Assembly: GCA_002491065.1 (NCBI GenBank)
Contig: DKVF01000102.1
Span: forward strand, 1-53,867
Direction of reading: 5' to 3'
Length of the DNA stretch: 53,867 bases
DNA from: Peptococcaceae bacterium UBA7185
GTDB taxonomy: Bacteria; Bacillota; Peptococcia; Peptococcales; Peptococcaceae
Position 1 is the stretch's first letter. Each line of letters starts with the position of its first letter. Shown piece by piece: positions 7,799 to 16,764 of this stretch. The translations under genes and the position numbers were made by a program. Below the pieces are notes generated by a model. It saw only the letters and a program-made list of their open reading frames with translations, did not search any database and was not told where the DNA came from.

Positions 7799-8524
7799 AT
7801 GAAAATCGGAAAAATAAAGAAAGCACATATAACGATGGCGATCGTTTTATCAGCGATATTCTTATTTGCGGGTTGTGGGAATGATACAACAAGAGAAGGA
7901 AAGATAGAGTCTAATGACCCAAAAGTACCATCTGGTGAAACGGATATTTATGATTATGTTTTATCTCAATACAATGATATGATTCAAAATGATTTTTACA
8001 CGAATCTTCGAGGTTCGGATATCTGGGACAGCAGTTTTGGAAAAGATATTGGTCTTGAAATTCGCACACATAAGCAGGATGTTTATTACACATTTTATGA
8101 TATAGATGGAAACGGGACAAAGGAGCTTATTATTGCGGGAGGAGAAAACGCTATATCAAATCCTACATTTTCTCCATGGAATTATGACTTATATGGTTGT
8201 GATGGAACGAATGTGGTCCATATTTTCCTGGAAATGGAATTTAGTTATAGAACGAATTTTTCACTCTATGAAAATGGAGTGATTGGCGTATTTTACAGTA
8301 GTAGTGCCGCCGAATCCGGCGTTGACTTTTATAAAATAGGTGATGATGGATTTACTCCAGAACGAGTTGATTCTTTTGCTACAGTTGGTCATTTGGAAGG
8401 AGATAAGCCTGTATTTACCTATACTAAAAATGAAAAAGAAATTACAGAAAGTGAATACAATGCCAATATTCAAAACTATGAGGTTGCGCTGACAACAAAA
8501 CTGAATTGGATACAAATTCAATAA
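7799..8524 (+). CDS. Putative lipoprotein of unknown function
   Basis: Exported, lipid-anchored protein of 241 residues. It has a basic N-terminus (KIGKIKKAH), a hydrophobic core and a lipobox LFAG-C with the acylated cysteine at residue 26, then a Ser/Thr/Asp-rich linker. The mature part contains DIDGNGTKEL, a Ca-binding-loop-like D-x-D-G-N-G motif seen in many secreted proteins. I do not recognise the family. It stands alone, with its own promoter and a terminator 105 bp after its stop, divergent from the two-component system; a link to that system is possible but unproven. Confidence 0.75.
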   Translation: MKIGKIKKAHITMAIVLSAIFLFAGCGNDTTREGKIESNDPKVPSGETDIYDYVLSQYNDMIQNDFYTNLRGSDIWDSSFGKDIGLEIRTHKQDVYYTFYDIDGNGTKELIIAGGENAISNPTFSPWNYDLYGCDGTNVVHIFLEMEFSYRTNFSLYENGVIGVFYSSSAAESGVDFYKIGDDGFTPERVDSFATVGHLEGDKPVFTYTKNEKEITESEYNANIQNYEVALTTKLNWIQIQ

Positions 8525-8629
8525 AAAATATCTTAAGAGGTAGCGGAAGGCCTGGAAAAATCGCTGGTCATAAAATATTGTCATTACAAAAAAATGAATA
8601 ACCACTACTATATAGAGTGGCATATTAAG

Positions 8630-8661
8630 ACAGGAGATCAAAAAAGGGTTTCCTGTTTTTT
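8630..8661 (+). terminator. Intrinsic terminator after the lipoprotein gene
   Basis: A 10-bp stem (8630-8639 with 8647-8656, two G-T pairs) has a seven-base A-rich loop and a run of T. The remaining 8525-8796 holds no convincing gene. Confidence 0.7.
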
Positions 8662-8796
8662 ATTTGAGAAGAAGAAAAGAATATGGGTCTTTGTCAGTAA
8701 AGACAGAGAGGTATGGTATTTATATATTGCAAACGACCGATACAACTCATATTTATCCATAGTTTATACCTATGCCATATGGTAGATAAACGATAT

Positions 8797-8825
8797 TTTA
8801 CATAGGAATAGCGTTATATTATAAT
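8797..8825 (+). promoter_or_regulatory. Sigma-A-type promoter of the ferredoxin/flavoprotein locus
   Basis: TTTACA (8797-8802), a 17-bp spacer and a perfect TATAAT (8820-8825). It lies 49 bp before the ferredoxin start. The promoter looks intact although most genes behind it are broken. Confidence 0.65.
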
Positions 8826-8873
8826 ACAACTATAGAAATTTATTATTTAGAATTCAGAAGGGGGAAGGACAAT

Positions 8874-9119
8874 ATGCCACCAGTTATTGATGAGGAAAAA
8901 TGCGTTGGTTGTGGGACCTGCGCGCAAATTTGTCCGTTGGACGTTTTGAAATACCATAAGGAGACACGAACGGTGACGGTGCGTTATCCAGATGAATGCT
9001 GGCACTGCCGGGCTTGTGCTATTGACTGTCCGAAGGGTGCAATTCAATTGCGGTATCCGTTATCTCATATGTTATTGCATATGGATGCGCCAACAATCAG
9101 AAGGGAGGAATTAGAATGA
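8874..9119 (+). CDS. Small two-cluster ferredoxin (AprB-like)
   Basis: Protein of 81 residues with two 4Fe-4S motifs: CVGCGTCAQICP and CWHCRACAIDCP. The spacing and the sequence between them (PDECWHCRACA) resemble the beta subunit of adenylylsulfate reductase and the ferredoxin partners of AprA-like flavoproteins. It should pass electrons to or from the flavoprotein encoded next, whose start overlaps its stop (ATGA). That flavoprotein is broken, so this intact gene probably has no working partner at this locus. Confidence 0.85.
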   Translation: MPPVIDEEKCVGCGTCAQICPLDVLKYHKETRTVTVRYPDECWHCRACAIDCPKGAIQLRYPLSHMLLHMDAPTIRREELE

Positions 9120-10448
9120 GTTTGAAAAGACGCAGTGGGATTATAAAAAGTGATGTTTTAATTGTCGGAGGTGGAATTGGTGGTATGCAGGCGGCTATCA
9201 CCGCCGCAGATGAAGGGGCTACGGTCGTGGTAGCGGAAAAGGCGGATACCTGCCGTTCCGGTTCTGGTGTAACTGGCAATGATCATTTTATGTGTTATAT
9301 TCCTTCCTATCATGGGGAAGATTTTGACGCCATCATTGCTGAAGTGACCGATACGTTGGTGGGTCCTCTGTAGGATTTGGATTTGCTGCGGCTGATGATG
9401 GGGCGTTCCTTTGAGGTGGTACAGAAGTGGGAATCCTATGGCATCAATATGCGGCCTTACGGCGAGGACTATGCTTTCTATGGTCATGCCATGCCAGGAC
9501 GGCGGCGGTATCATTTGAAATATGATGGGCAGCTGCAGAAAAGCGACCTGGATTGGTGTGTTGGTAGATTATTATGGTCGTCCGGTAGGGCCTTTTGTCA
9601 ATAAACCGACCAAAGAGCTGGGCGATGCCACTTCTGATATCTGGCAGGGTGTGTTCCAGGAAAAGATGGAAAACGGTTCTGGTCCGGTATTTATGAATTG
9701 TGCGGAAAATACGCCGGAAGATACAGAATTTATGATGAAGTCCTTTTACAGTGAAGGGGATACTTCTATTGTGGATTATTTGCAGCAGTATCACATTGAC
9801 TTGAATCAAAGCATGATAGAGTTTGGGACTTATGATTATGCGCTGTGCGGCCGCGGTTTGGACATTCAACTGAGCGGGCAGACCAGTCTGGAAGGACTTT
9901 ATGCCGCCGGGGATGTATTGGGCAATGTGCGGGGCGATATTACCAGTGCGGCAGTGTTTGGTATGATTTCTGCAGAGAATGCCGCAGCCTATACAAAAAC
10001 TGTAGACTTTGAAGAAGTAGAAAATCATCCGTTGATTCAGGAATCCATGGATTTATACAACAGTTTGTTGGATAGAAAGGTGGGGGCCCATTGGAAAGAA
10101 GCCAACTCTATGCTGTAGCAGATTATGAAGGACTACGTGGGGATGAAAGTGCGCTCTAAAACATTATTGAAGTCTGGCTTGAAATATCTGGGTGATTTGA
10201 AACGATATTGCAAAGAACAGATGAAGGCTGAAAATACCCATGAATTGATGCGCTGCCTGGAGGTTTTGGATTTATTGGATGTGGCAGAAGCAATCGCGAT
10301 TACTTCTGAAAACCGCAAGGAGTCCAGAGGCGCTTATCATCACCGTTCTGATTATACCTACACTAATCCGTTATTGGATAATAAATTCCAGACTATTGAG
10401 CAGAAAAACGGTGAGATTATCCTAAATTTCCGTGATAAAGTGCGGTAA
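9116..10448 (+). pseudogene. AprA/fumarate-reductase-like FAD flavoprotein, broken
   Basis: The pieces together read as a soluble FAD oxidoreductase: the N-terminal dinucleotide fold DVLIVGGGIGGMQAAI, later YAAGDVLGNVRGDIT, and the helical C-terminal domain. Three lesions are visible. An in-frame TAG at 9371-9373 follows CTG where CAG would be natural. There is a shift to another frame near 9540 with loss of the middle part, since YDGQLQK runs directly into KATWIGVLVDYYGRPVG. A second in-frame TAG lies at 10116-10118, again after CTG. About 440 codons remain, against roughly 550 in related proteins (inference from family memory). The substrate is unknown. It pairs with the upstream ferredoxin and the downstream anion transporter. 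Confidence 0.85.
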
Positions 10449-10468
10449 AATCTGAGGGGGGAACAAGA

Positions 10469-11880
10469 ATGGCAGTATCTACAGTAAAGAAAGATACGTT
10501 TTCGGCAGCAGATGGAATTAGGTGGGCGATTTCTTTAGGCGTTCCAGCGGCAATCTGGTTTTTGACTCCATTTGATGCTGTGTTGCGGGCTTATTTAGCG
10601 ATTTCTCTGGGCGGTATTCTATTCTGGGCCTTTCAGGTAATTCCTGAACCCATTACGGGATTGCTAATTCCTATTTTGTTTTGCATTGTTGGTGTCGTGA
10701 CGCCGGATATTGCCTTTACACCGTGGTCTATGATTTTGCCATGGCTGGTATTGGCAGGAATTATCATGGGTGATGTGATGGCCAGCACGGGCTTGGTAAA
10801 ACGTATTGCCTATAAATTTTATTACTTACAGGCTGTTCGGGCAAAGGTCTTTTGATGGGTTGTTTCTTGATTGGGATTTTTTTGCCGCTGATCGTTTCCA
10901 GTACTTGGGCAAAATTATTGATTCTTGGTCCAATCGGGATGGCCATTTGCAAAACCTGGGGGTTGGAGCGAAAAAGTAAAGCAGCTACAGGGATTATGGC
11001 GATGATTTTGTTTGCATCTTTGTCTTCCTGTCATTTATATATGTCCGGTGATGACGCCATGATTTTTATTGCTTCATTATTTTCAGAGGTAACCAATGGA
11101 GCAATTACAGTAGATTTTTTCCGTTGGCTGAAATTAATGTGGCTGCCCGGATTTGGTTGGCTGGCTATGTCGATTTTGACACCCTATTTGATGTTTGTGC
11201 GCCCAAATCGGGAACAATTGCATGATATTTCAGATACCATTCGTACAGAATATCACGCTATGGGGAAATTATCGGTAGACGAAATCAAAACGTTGGTGAT
11301 TGTACTTTTGATTCTATTGAATTTTATGTTGGAAACTCGAACAGGTTTGAATGCCGCTCATGTGATGGTGGTGTTGGTGTCGCTGTTTTTTGCACCGGGA
11401 ATTAATTTGATGAATCTGGAAAAATTGAATCAGTTGAATATTTGGATTATTTTCTTTGTGACAGGCGCATTATCTGTAGGGATTTGTTCTGGACCGTCCG
11501 ATTTCGGCGTACTGGCCGAGAAAACACTCTTACCTATTTTAACTAGCGTAGGAGATTACGGTCGTGTGATGTTGAGCTATACATTTGGCGTTTTGGCTAA
11601 TTTTTTGATGACGCCGCTGGGCGCTCAGTCTGCTTTTGAACTATTGATTGGGAATATGCTGTATGGGGCAGGGCTTGACCCCATCAGTGGGATGATGAGC
11701 TTTCAAATGGGGTTGGAAATGTATCTGTTCCTTTATGAAGTGGCTATGGTCTTGTTCTTCTTTGGTTTAGGCTATATGGAAACCAAATCTACGATTAAAA
11801 TGTTTGCCGTCAGAATGGTACTCTCCTTTGGACTGATGTTTCTAGTAGCAGGATATTGGGATTTCGTAGGAATGTTCTGA
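10469..11880 (+). pseudogene. SLC13/DASS-family anion transporter, frameshifted
   Basis: Polytopic membrane protein of about 470 residues, split by a single frameshift around 10,825-10,845. The first frame ends in VRAKVF-stop. The continuation in the next frame reads KGLLMGCFLIGIFLPLIVSS without other damage. The DASS pattern is visible in the many hydrophobic helices and the PLGAQSAFEL and SSTWAKLLILGPIG segments. Relatives import dicarboxylates, sulfate or other anions with Na+; the substrate here cannot be read. It directly follows the broken flavoprotein, which suggests a former uptake-and-reduction unit for an organic or inorganic anion. Confidence 0.8.
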
Positions 11881-12112
11881 AACATAAAATTTTTCTCATG
11901 AAATAAAAAGACAGAAGGTGGATTGCTGTGTAAAGAAATGGCAATCCTCTTCTGAATTTATACAGGCTGTGTTGCTGTGTTTAGAAAAAATTTGTACAGG
12001 CGGAAGAAGCAGAAGAAGATGATGAATTTGATGATGGTTTGAGTTTTTAATTGTGATATAAAATGAAAAAATTATGCAAAGGGCCTTAGGGCTCTTTGCC
12101 TTTTGAGGTGAT
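11881..12112 (+). other. Intergenic region with two hairpins and a short acidic coding remnant
   Basis: A bulged hairpin at 11912-11954 (arms CAGAAGG and CTTCTG outermost, GGATTGC and GCAATCC inside) probably ends the transporter transcript. A 10-bp hairpin with a short T-run at 12076-12099 precedes the next gene. Between them, 11985-12050 encodes an acidic peptide ending EEDDEFDDGLSF-stop with no start codon of its own. It looks like the orphaned 3' end of a lost gene, though this is weak. Confidence 0.35.
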
Positions 12113-13035
12113 ATGATGAAGTCCTATCCATATCAATAGCGAGCATTATGCTTAATGGTATTGGCCTGGGGGTTTGCTGGACTGGTGCATAACTACGTGG
12201 CATTTTTGTTTTCTTATTTTTCTGTAGAATTTCAATTAGATACGGTACAGAATGGATATTTAGCAGCGGTATTGGCTTTATTCTGGACCTTATCTATTTT
12301 AATTTGCGGTCCCAAGGCGAATACGTTAGGGCAGGTACAGGTTATGGTGCCGGGATTGTTTTTAGGTGCGGTTGCCTTGGTGGCATTGGCCCTGTCGCAA
12401 AACGTGGCTATGTTGTATCTTTTCACAGCGGTCGCCGGCTTTGGCTGCGGCTCTATTGTGTCCTCCAGCTTGTCCTTTTTGGCGGAGCAGAGTGACCAAA
12501 AAAATCACGGACTCTTTTATGGAACGGCGCAGTCCAGCTTTACCCTGATTGGTTCTGCCGCTGGCTCTCTTGTATTTACACGGCTGGCTGCTTCGTCGGC
12601 AGGATGGCGTGGATGCTATTTGCTGATGGCGGGGTTGATTTTTTTTGCTGCCGTGTTGATCTTTACATTGGGACATAACATTCCTCGCAGAGCAGATGTG
12701 ACAGCACAGACGAAGGAAAGACAGAGTTTCAGAAAATTATTTGTTTATAAAAATGTGATCTTGAGTACGGTATTGGCTTGTCTGGCGCGATGGCAATTTT
12801 GAATTCTGTTGTGCCCAGCGAGTCGGTACCCTCTTATTTGGTGGCGACTGCCACGGCATTCACACCGGCCGCCGGTGAATTGATGGGCGGCGTGGCTGCT
12901 CCTGTTGTGGCAGGCGTGTTGGGCACTGCACAAGTGATGTGTTTGTTGATTGGGTGCCCCATATTAGTTTTTATAGGAGTTTTGTTTTTAGAGGAAACAG
13001 CGCCAGCGGTATTGGCACGAAAAAATAGTAGATAA
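12113..13035 (+). pseudogene. MFS transporter, broken
   Basis: Major-facilitator transporter remains. Behind GAGGTG an ATG at 12113 or 12116 opens the frame, which hits TAG at 12137-12139 (after PYQ) and then continues in the same frame with clear MFS helices (LVHNYVAFLFSYFSVEFQLD, GCGSIVSSSLSFLAEQ). After KNVILSTVLAC the frame changes near 12,780 and continues as SGAMAILNSVVPSESVPSYL. The helices normally found between these segments are missing, so an internal deletion of perhaps 100 codons is likely. The substrate is unknown. It shares its state of decay with the two preceding genes. Confidence 0.8.
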
Positions 13036-13062
13036 AAAAATTATGCATGGAACTTCTTTTTT

Positions 13063-13095
13063 AGAGCTATTGTGTGTTATGATAGCTCTATTTTT
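13063..13095 (+). terminator. Intrinsic terminator after the MFS remnant
   Basis: A perfect 8-bp stem (AGAGCTAT at 13063-13070, ATAGCTCT at 13082-13089) is followed by ATTTTT. The rest of 13096-13263 shows no gene. Confidence 0.75.
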
Positions 13096-13263
13096 GTTGA
13101 AAAATTCGAAATATAAGATTTAAGTAGATTGCTGTTATAGCCAGCACACAAAATGTTGTGCAAGAAATGGCGAAAAAGAAGGGCTAAATGAAGAAAAATA
13201 TGGTATACTAATATTGATAAAAAATTTTAATGATTTAACAATAGATAACGAGAGGCGAAAAAC

Positions 13264-14163
13264 TTGGTTACGTATTATGGCTTGATGGATATCGGCTCCA
13301 ACACTATTCATGCGGTGGTTTACGCATGGGACGGACAGAAAAAGAAAAAGGTAGCTTCAAAAAAAGAGTTTGCAGGGTTGATTCAATATGTGGAAGGAGG
13401 AATTTTAAATGAAGAAGGTGCAGCACGGCTTTGCAATGCAGTACAACAACTGAGTTTGCTGTTTTGTTCCTATCAATGTGAGGAGGTGCTATATTTTGCT
13501 ACAGCTGTTTTGCGTGTCATAGAGAATCAGAAGGAAATATTGCAGCAGGTAAAGAAACAAACAGGAAAGGAAATTGTTGTCATATCAGGACAGGATGAGG
13601 CATATTATGATTTTATCAGTTTGCAAAATTGCTCAAAAAGGCCTTGCGCTTTGGGACTGGATCTGGGCGGCGGCAGCGGTCAGGTATTTTATTATACGCA
13701 GGATGGTTTGGAGGCTAGCAGCAGCTATCCGATAGGTTGTTTGTATTTGTCAACACAATATGTTTCAGGCATTTTGCCAACTTTGAAGGAACGTAGTGAG
13801 ATTCAAAATCAGGTTAAGGTGCAGTTGAAAAATGGGCCAGATTTTTGTTGCCTAGGGATAGATACACTATATGTGATGGGCGGTACTGGTAGGGCTTGCC
13901 TGTTGTTAGCAGAAAATTTGCAGGATGTATCTGTGCGAAAGGTAAAAACTTGCCTGACCATTGGACAATTGAGAGACTTATTAGAGCTGATTCAGGAATC
14001 AGAAGAAGTTCTTATGCAGTTATTGCCTGAACGTTTGTATACCATCGTTCCTGGATTATTGGCGATTTTGACAGTGGCAGAATATATTGGCGTGACAAAA
14101 GTAAATATCGTAAAGGAAGGCGTTCGGGAAGGAATCTTACTTTCCCTGGTAAAGAAGGCATAA
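13264..14163 (+). CDS. ppx: Ppx/GppA-family exopolyphosphatase
   Basis: ASKHA-fold phosphatase that removes phosphate from polyphosphate or pppGpp. The phosphate-binding loops read DIGSNTIHAVVY (N-terminal) and GLDLGGGSGQVFY (middle). The length of 299 residues matches the short two-domain form without an HD domain. The start is taken as TTG 13264, seven bases after GAGAGGCG; no ATG fits. It lies directly upstream of polyphosphate kinase, so polymer synthesis and breakdown are encoded together. Confidence 0.85.
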   Translation: MVTYYGLMDIGSNTIHAVVYAWDGQKKKKVASKKEFAGLIQYVEGGILNEEGAARLCNAVQQLSLLFCSYQCEEVLYFATAVLRVIENQKEILQQVKKQTGKEIVVISGQDEAYYDFISLQNCSKRPCALGLDLGGGSGQVFYYTQDGLEASSSYPIGCLYLSTQYVSGILPTLKERSEIQNQVKVQLKNGPDFCCLGIDTLYVMGGTGRACLLLAENLQDVSVRKVKTCLTIGQLRDLLELIQESEEVLMQLLPERLYTIVPGLLAILTVAEYIGVTKVNIVKEGVREGILLSLVKKA

Positions 14164-14180
14164 GAAAGACGGTGAACGAA

Positions 14181-14279
14181 ATGGCAAAAATACAACAGGA
14201 AAATACAGCGTCTATGGAGATAATGCCAGAGGAAGAAAGGGGGGATGTCAGTGAATACGGTCCAGTGCCGCTATATTAA
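14181..14279 (+). other. Short ORF overlapping the ppk start, possible frameshifted N-terminus
   Basis: An ATG at 14181 opens 32 codons ending inside the start of ppk (..PEEERGDVSEYGPVPLY-stop). The peptide resembles the polar N-terminal leader seen on some PPK1 proteins. Removing one base near 14,270 would fuse it to RYINREKSWLKF of ppk. It is either a leader peptide coupled to ppk or the out-of-frame N-terminus of ppk. Confidence 0.3.
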
Positions 14280-16473
14280 TCGCGAAAAAAGTTGGCTGAA
14301 ATTTAATGAGAGAGTGCTGGAAGAGGCGGAGGATGGCGGCAATCCCTTATTGGAAAGGTTGAAGTTTATAGCTATTTTTGCCTCAAATTTGGATGAATTT
14401 TTTATGGTACGAGTGGGCTCTTTGTTTGATGAGTATGCTGTGGATGAAACGATAGTGGACAGTAAGTCGGGAATGACTATTCAACAGCAGTTGGATATGA
14501 TTTTTAATGAAGTCTGCCGTTTATCACAGAGGCTGGGAGATGCATATCAAGAGATTATTTCAGCGCTGAAAATTTACCATTATGAGCAGATAAATTTTTC
14601 TACCGCGGAACCTTGGCTGGTGGAAAAAATGGACAGGTATTTTCAGACGGAACTGCTGCCATTATTGTCACCGCAGGTAATCAATCACCGCCATCCATTT
14701 CCTTTTTTTAACAATAAAGAATTATATATCGGGGTGCGTTTGAAAGGGCAGGAAGAACATGTAGGAATTGTGCCTGTATCGCCTTGTTTTCCTCGTAAAA
14801 TGACGTTTCACAGTGCAGATGGACAGCAACATTATTTTACCCTTATTGAGGACATGATTGCCCATTATATGCCACAGATTTTTAATGAAGCAGTTGAAGA
14901 AAGTTTTGTATTTCGGGTAACGCGCAATGGCGACATGGATATGGAGGATGAGGTCTATGATGAGGAAATAGACTGGCGCTTGACCATGGAGCAGCTTTTA
15001 AAACAGCGCAATAAACAAGCTGCAGTGCGACTGCAATTATCCAGACCGGTGCGAAAGGAAACATGGCAATATTTATGTGATAAGCTGCACCTTTCTGAGC
15101 GGGAAGTGGTTATAGAATCTGTACCGTTGGATCTTTCTTTTTGCTTTGATGGCTTTGAAGGCCTGAATCAAAAAAGAGAGCTGCATAACGAACCTCTCTA
15201 TGCTTTACAGCCAGCAGGATTGGAGCGGGGGTGTTCTATGATTGGGCAAATCGCTGAAAAAGGCGATTTATTGCTATGTCATCCTTATCATAGTATGCGT
15301 CCTTTTATTGATTTGTTGGAACAGGCGGCGACGGATTCTTCTGTTATTTCCATTAAAATTACATTATATCGCCTGGCAACGAACAGTCGCATTGTCAATG
15401 CGCTAGTACGTGCAGCAGAAAACGGAAAAGAAGTATTTGTTGTGGTAGAGTTGCGGGCGCGTTTTGACGAACAGCACAATATTGATTGTTCCAAAAAGCT
15501 AGAAGAAGCTGGCTGCACGGTGATTTACGGTGTAGAGCATTACAAAGTGCATTCTAAGCTGATGGTATTGACTTATCGAAAACATAATAAGATTCAATAT
15601 ATTACGCAGATTGGAACAGGGAATTATAATGAAAAAACAGCAAATCTTTATACAGATTTATCTTTGATTACAGCGCATGAAAGAATCGGTCGAGAGGCAG
15701 TAGAGGTATTTAAAAATTTGTCATTGGGAAAATTTATAGCGGATACGCATTATTTGCTGGTTGCGCCCAAGTGTATGAAACAGCCGTTGCTGGAACTGAT
15801 TGATAAGGAAATTAGTTATGCGAAAAAAGGAGAGGCAGCCCGCATTCTTATAAAAGTCAATTCTTTAAGTCACAAAGAATTGATTGACAAATTGATTGAA
15901 GCGTCTCAGGCAGGTGTGGAGATTACATTGCTGGTGCGGGGAATTTGCTGTTTGCAGGCAGGCATCCCTGGAATCAGTGACCACATCACGATTCACAGCA
16001 TCGTAGGTCGGTATCTTGAGCATTCCCGGATTTATAGTTTTGGGGAAGGTAAGCGGCAGCAGATGTATATTGGCTCTGCTGATTGGATGAGCCGCAATAT
16101 GGATTATCGCATAGAGGTTGCAGTAGAGATTTTGGACCACAATGTAAAGAAAACGTTGAATCAAATGTTGCGGTTATATTTATCAGATAACAAAAAGCTG
16201 CGTACTATGGATGAGTATGGCCATTATAGTAGAGCGGAGCGCATGGAACAGGAAGCAGTGGTGGACAGCCAAATTCAGTTATTCTCTTATTTTGAGAAAA
16301 AAGCGCAAAAGGTCCAAAATAAGAAGACAACGCAGAAACGTGAACAGAAAAAACGTAATAATCATAAAAAAATAGCTAATGATAAAAAAGAGAAGGAAAG
16401 AAAAAAAGTGAAAGAAAAGCAAAAAAAAGAACAGTATGGTTTTATTCGCAAAAAAGATAAGCGGAAAAAATGA
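14251..16473 (+). CDS. ppk1: Polyphosphate kinase 1
   Basis: Reversibly polymerises the gamma-phosphate of ATP into polyphosphate. The PPK1 N-terminal domain is seen as YINREKSWLKFNERVLEEA and IFASNLDEFFMVRVG. The two phospholipase-D-like catalytic domains carry HYKVHSKLMVL (autophosphorylated His region) and GRYLEHSRIYSF. About 740 residues. Start GTG 14251 fits the AGGGGGG motif (7-base gap) better than ATG 14245, which almost touches it. The last 60 residues form a lysine-rich tail (KKTTQKREQKKR, KDKRKK) absent from most PPK1 proteins. It follows ppx on the same strand. Confidence 0.93.
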   Translation: MNTVQCRYINREKSWLKFNERVLEEAEDGGNPLLERLKFIAIFASNLDEFFMVRVGSLFDEYAVDETIVDSKSGMTIQQQLDMIFNEVCRLSQRLGDAYQEIISALKIYHYEQINFSTAEPWLVEKMDRYFQTELLPLLSPQVINHRHPFPFFNNKELYIGVRLKGQEEHVGIVPVSPCFPRKMTFHSADGQQHYFTLIEDMIAHYMPQIFNEAVEESFVFRVTRNGDMDMEDEVYDEEIDWRLTMEQLLKQRNKQAAVRLQLSRPVRKETWQYLCDKLHLSEREVVIESVPLDLSFCFDGFEGLNQKRELHNEPLYALQPAGLERGCSMIGQIAEKGDLLLCHPYHSMRPFIDLLEQAATDSSVISIKITLYRLATNSRIVNALVRAAENGKEVFVVVELRARFDEQHNIDCSKKLEEAGCTVIYGVEHYKVHSKLMVLTYRKHNKIQYITQIGTGNYNEKTANLYTDLSLITAHERIGREAVEVFKNLSLGKFIADTHYLLVAPKCMKQPLLELIDKEISYAKKGEAARILIKVNSLSHKELIDKLIEASQAGVEITLLVRGICCLQAGIPGISDHITIHSIVGRYLEHSRIYSFGEGKRQQMYIGSADWMSRNMDYRIEVAVEILDHNVKKTLNQMLRLYLSDNKKLRTMDEYGHYSRAERMEQEAVVDSQIQLFSYFEKKAQKVQNKKTTQKREQKKRNNHKKIANDKKEKERKKVKEKQKKEQYGFIRKKDKRKK

Positions 16474-16479
16474 AAAATC

Positions 16480-16528
16480 AAGTTATGTCGGTTTTTGAGA
16501 AGGATTTTCTTAGGAACAGGCATAACTT
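16480..16528 (+). terminator. Possible terminator after ppk1
   Basis: AAGTTATG (16480-16487) pairs with CATAACTT (16521-16528), followed by TTTTGAT; the loop is long, so support is modest. The rest of 16529-16764 contains no gene that I can recognise. Confidence 0.4.
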
Positions 16529-16764
16529 TTTTGATTGTCTTGCGGCAATTTAGGTTACAATGTAGATATCATAATGTTTTGTGAAATTGAAAGACATATG
16601 CGTGCATATTGCAAGATGGGATGTCTGTTTTTGCACACAGTATAAGTCTATTTTGCAGAGATGACGCAGGTTTTTTGAAAAAATATGGTTTCTTCAGCAT
16701 TTTTATGGTAAAATAAAAGAATTAAATTAGTTGATTGCTGAATCTCAAAAGGAGGCAGAAGACT

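Noticed and set aside
8594..8785. 63-residue ORF after the lipoprotein gene
   Set aside because: It spans the lipoprotein terminator, has no ribosome binding site and no recognisable features.
9371..12139. TAG recoded as an amino acid (for example pyrrolysine) at 9371, 10116 and 12137
   Set aside because: The same genes also have frame changes and missing segments, each TAG follows a context where CAG or CGG would be natural, and TAG ends intact genes in this window (for example the ferredoxin-like gene at 5048 and ybeY at 20338). Decay explains all of it.
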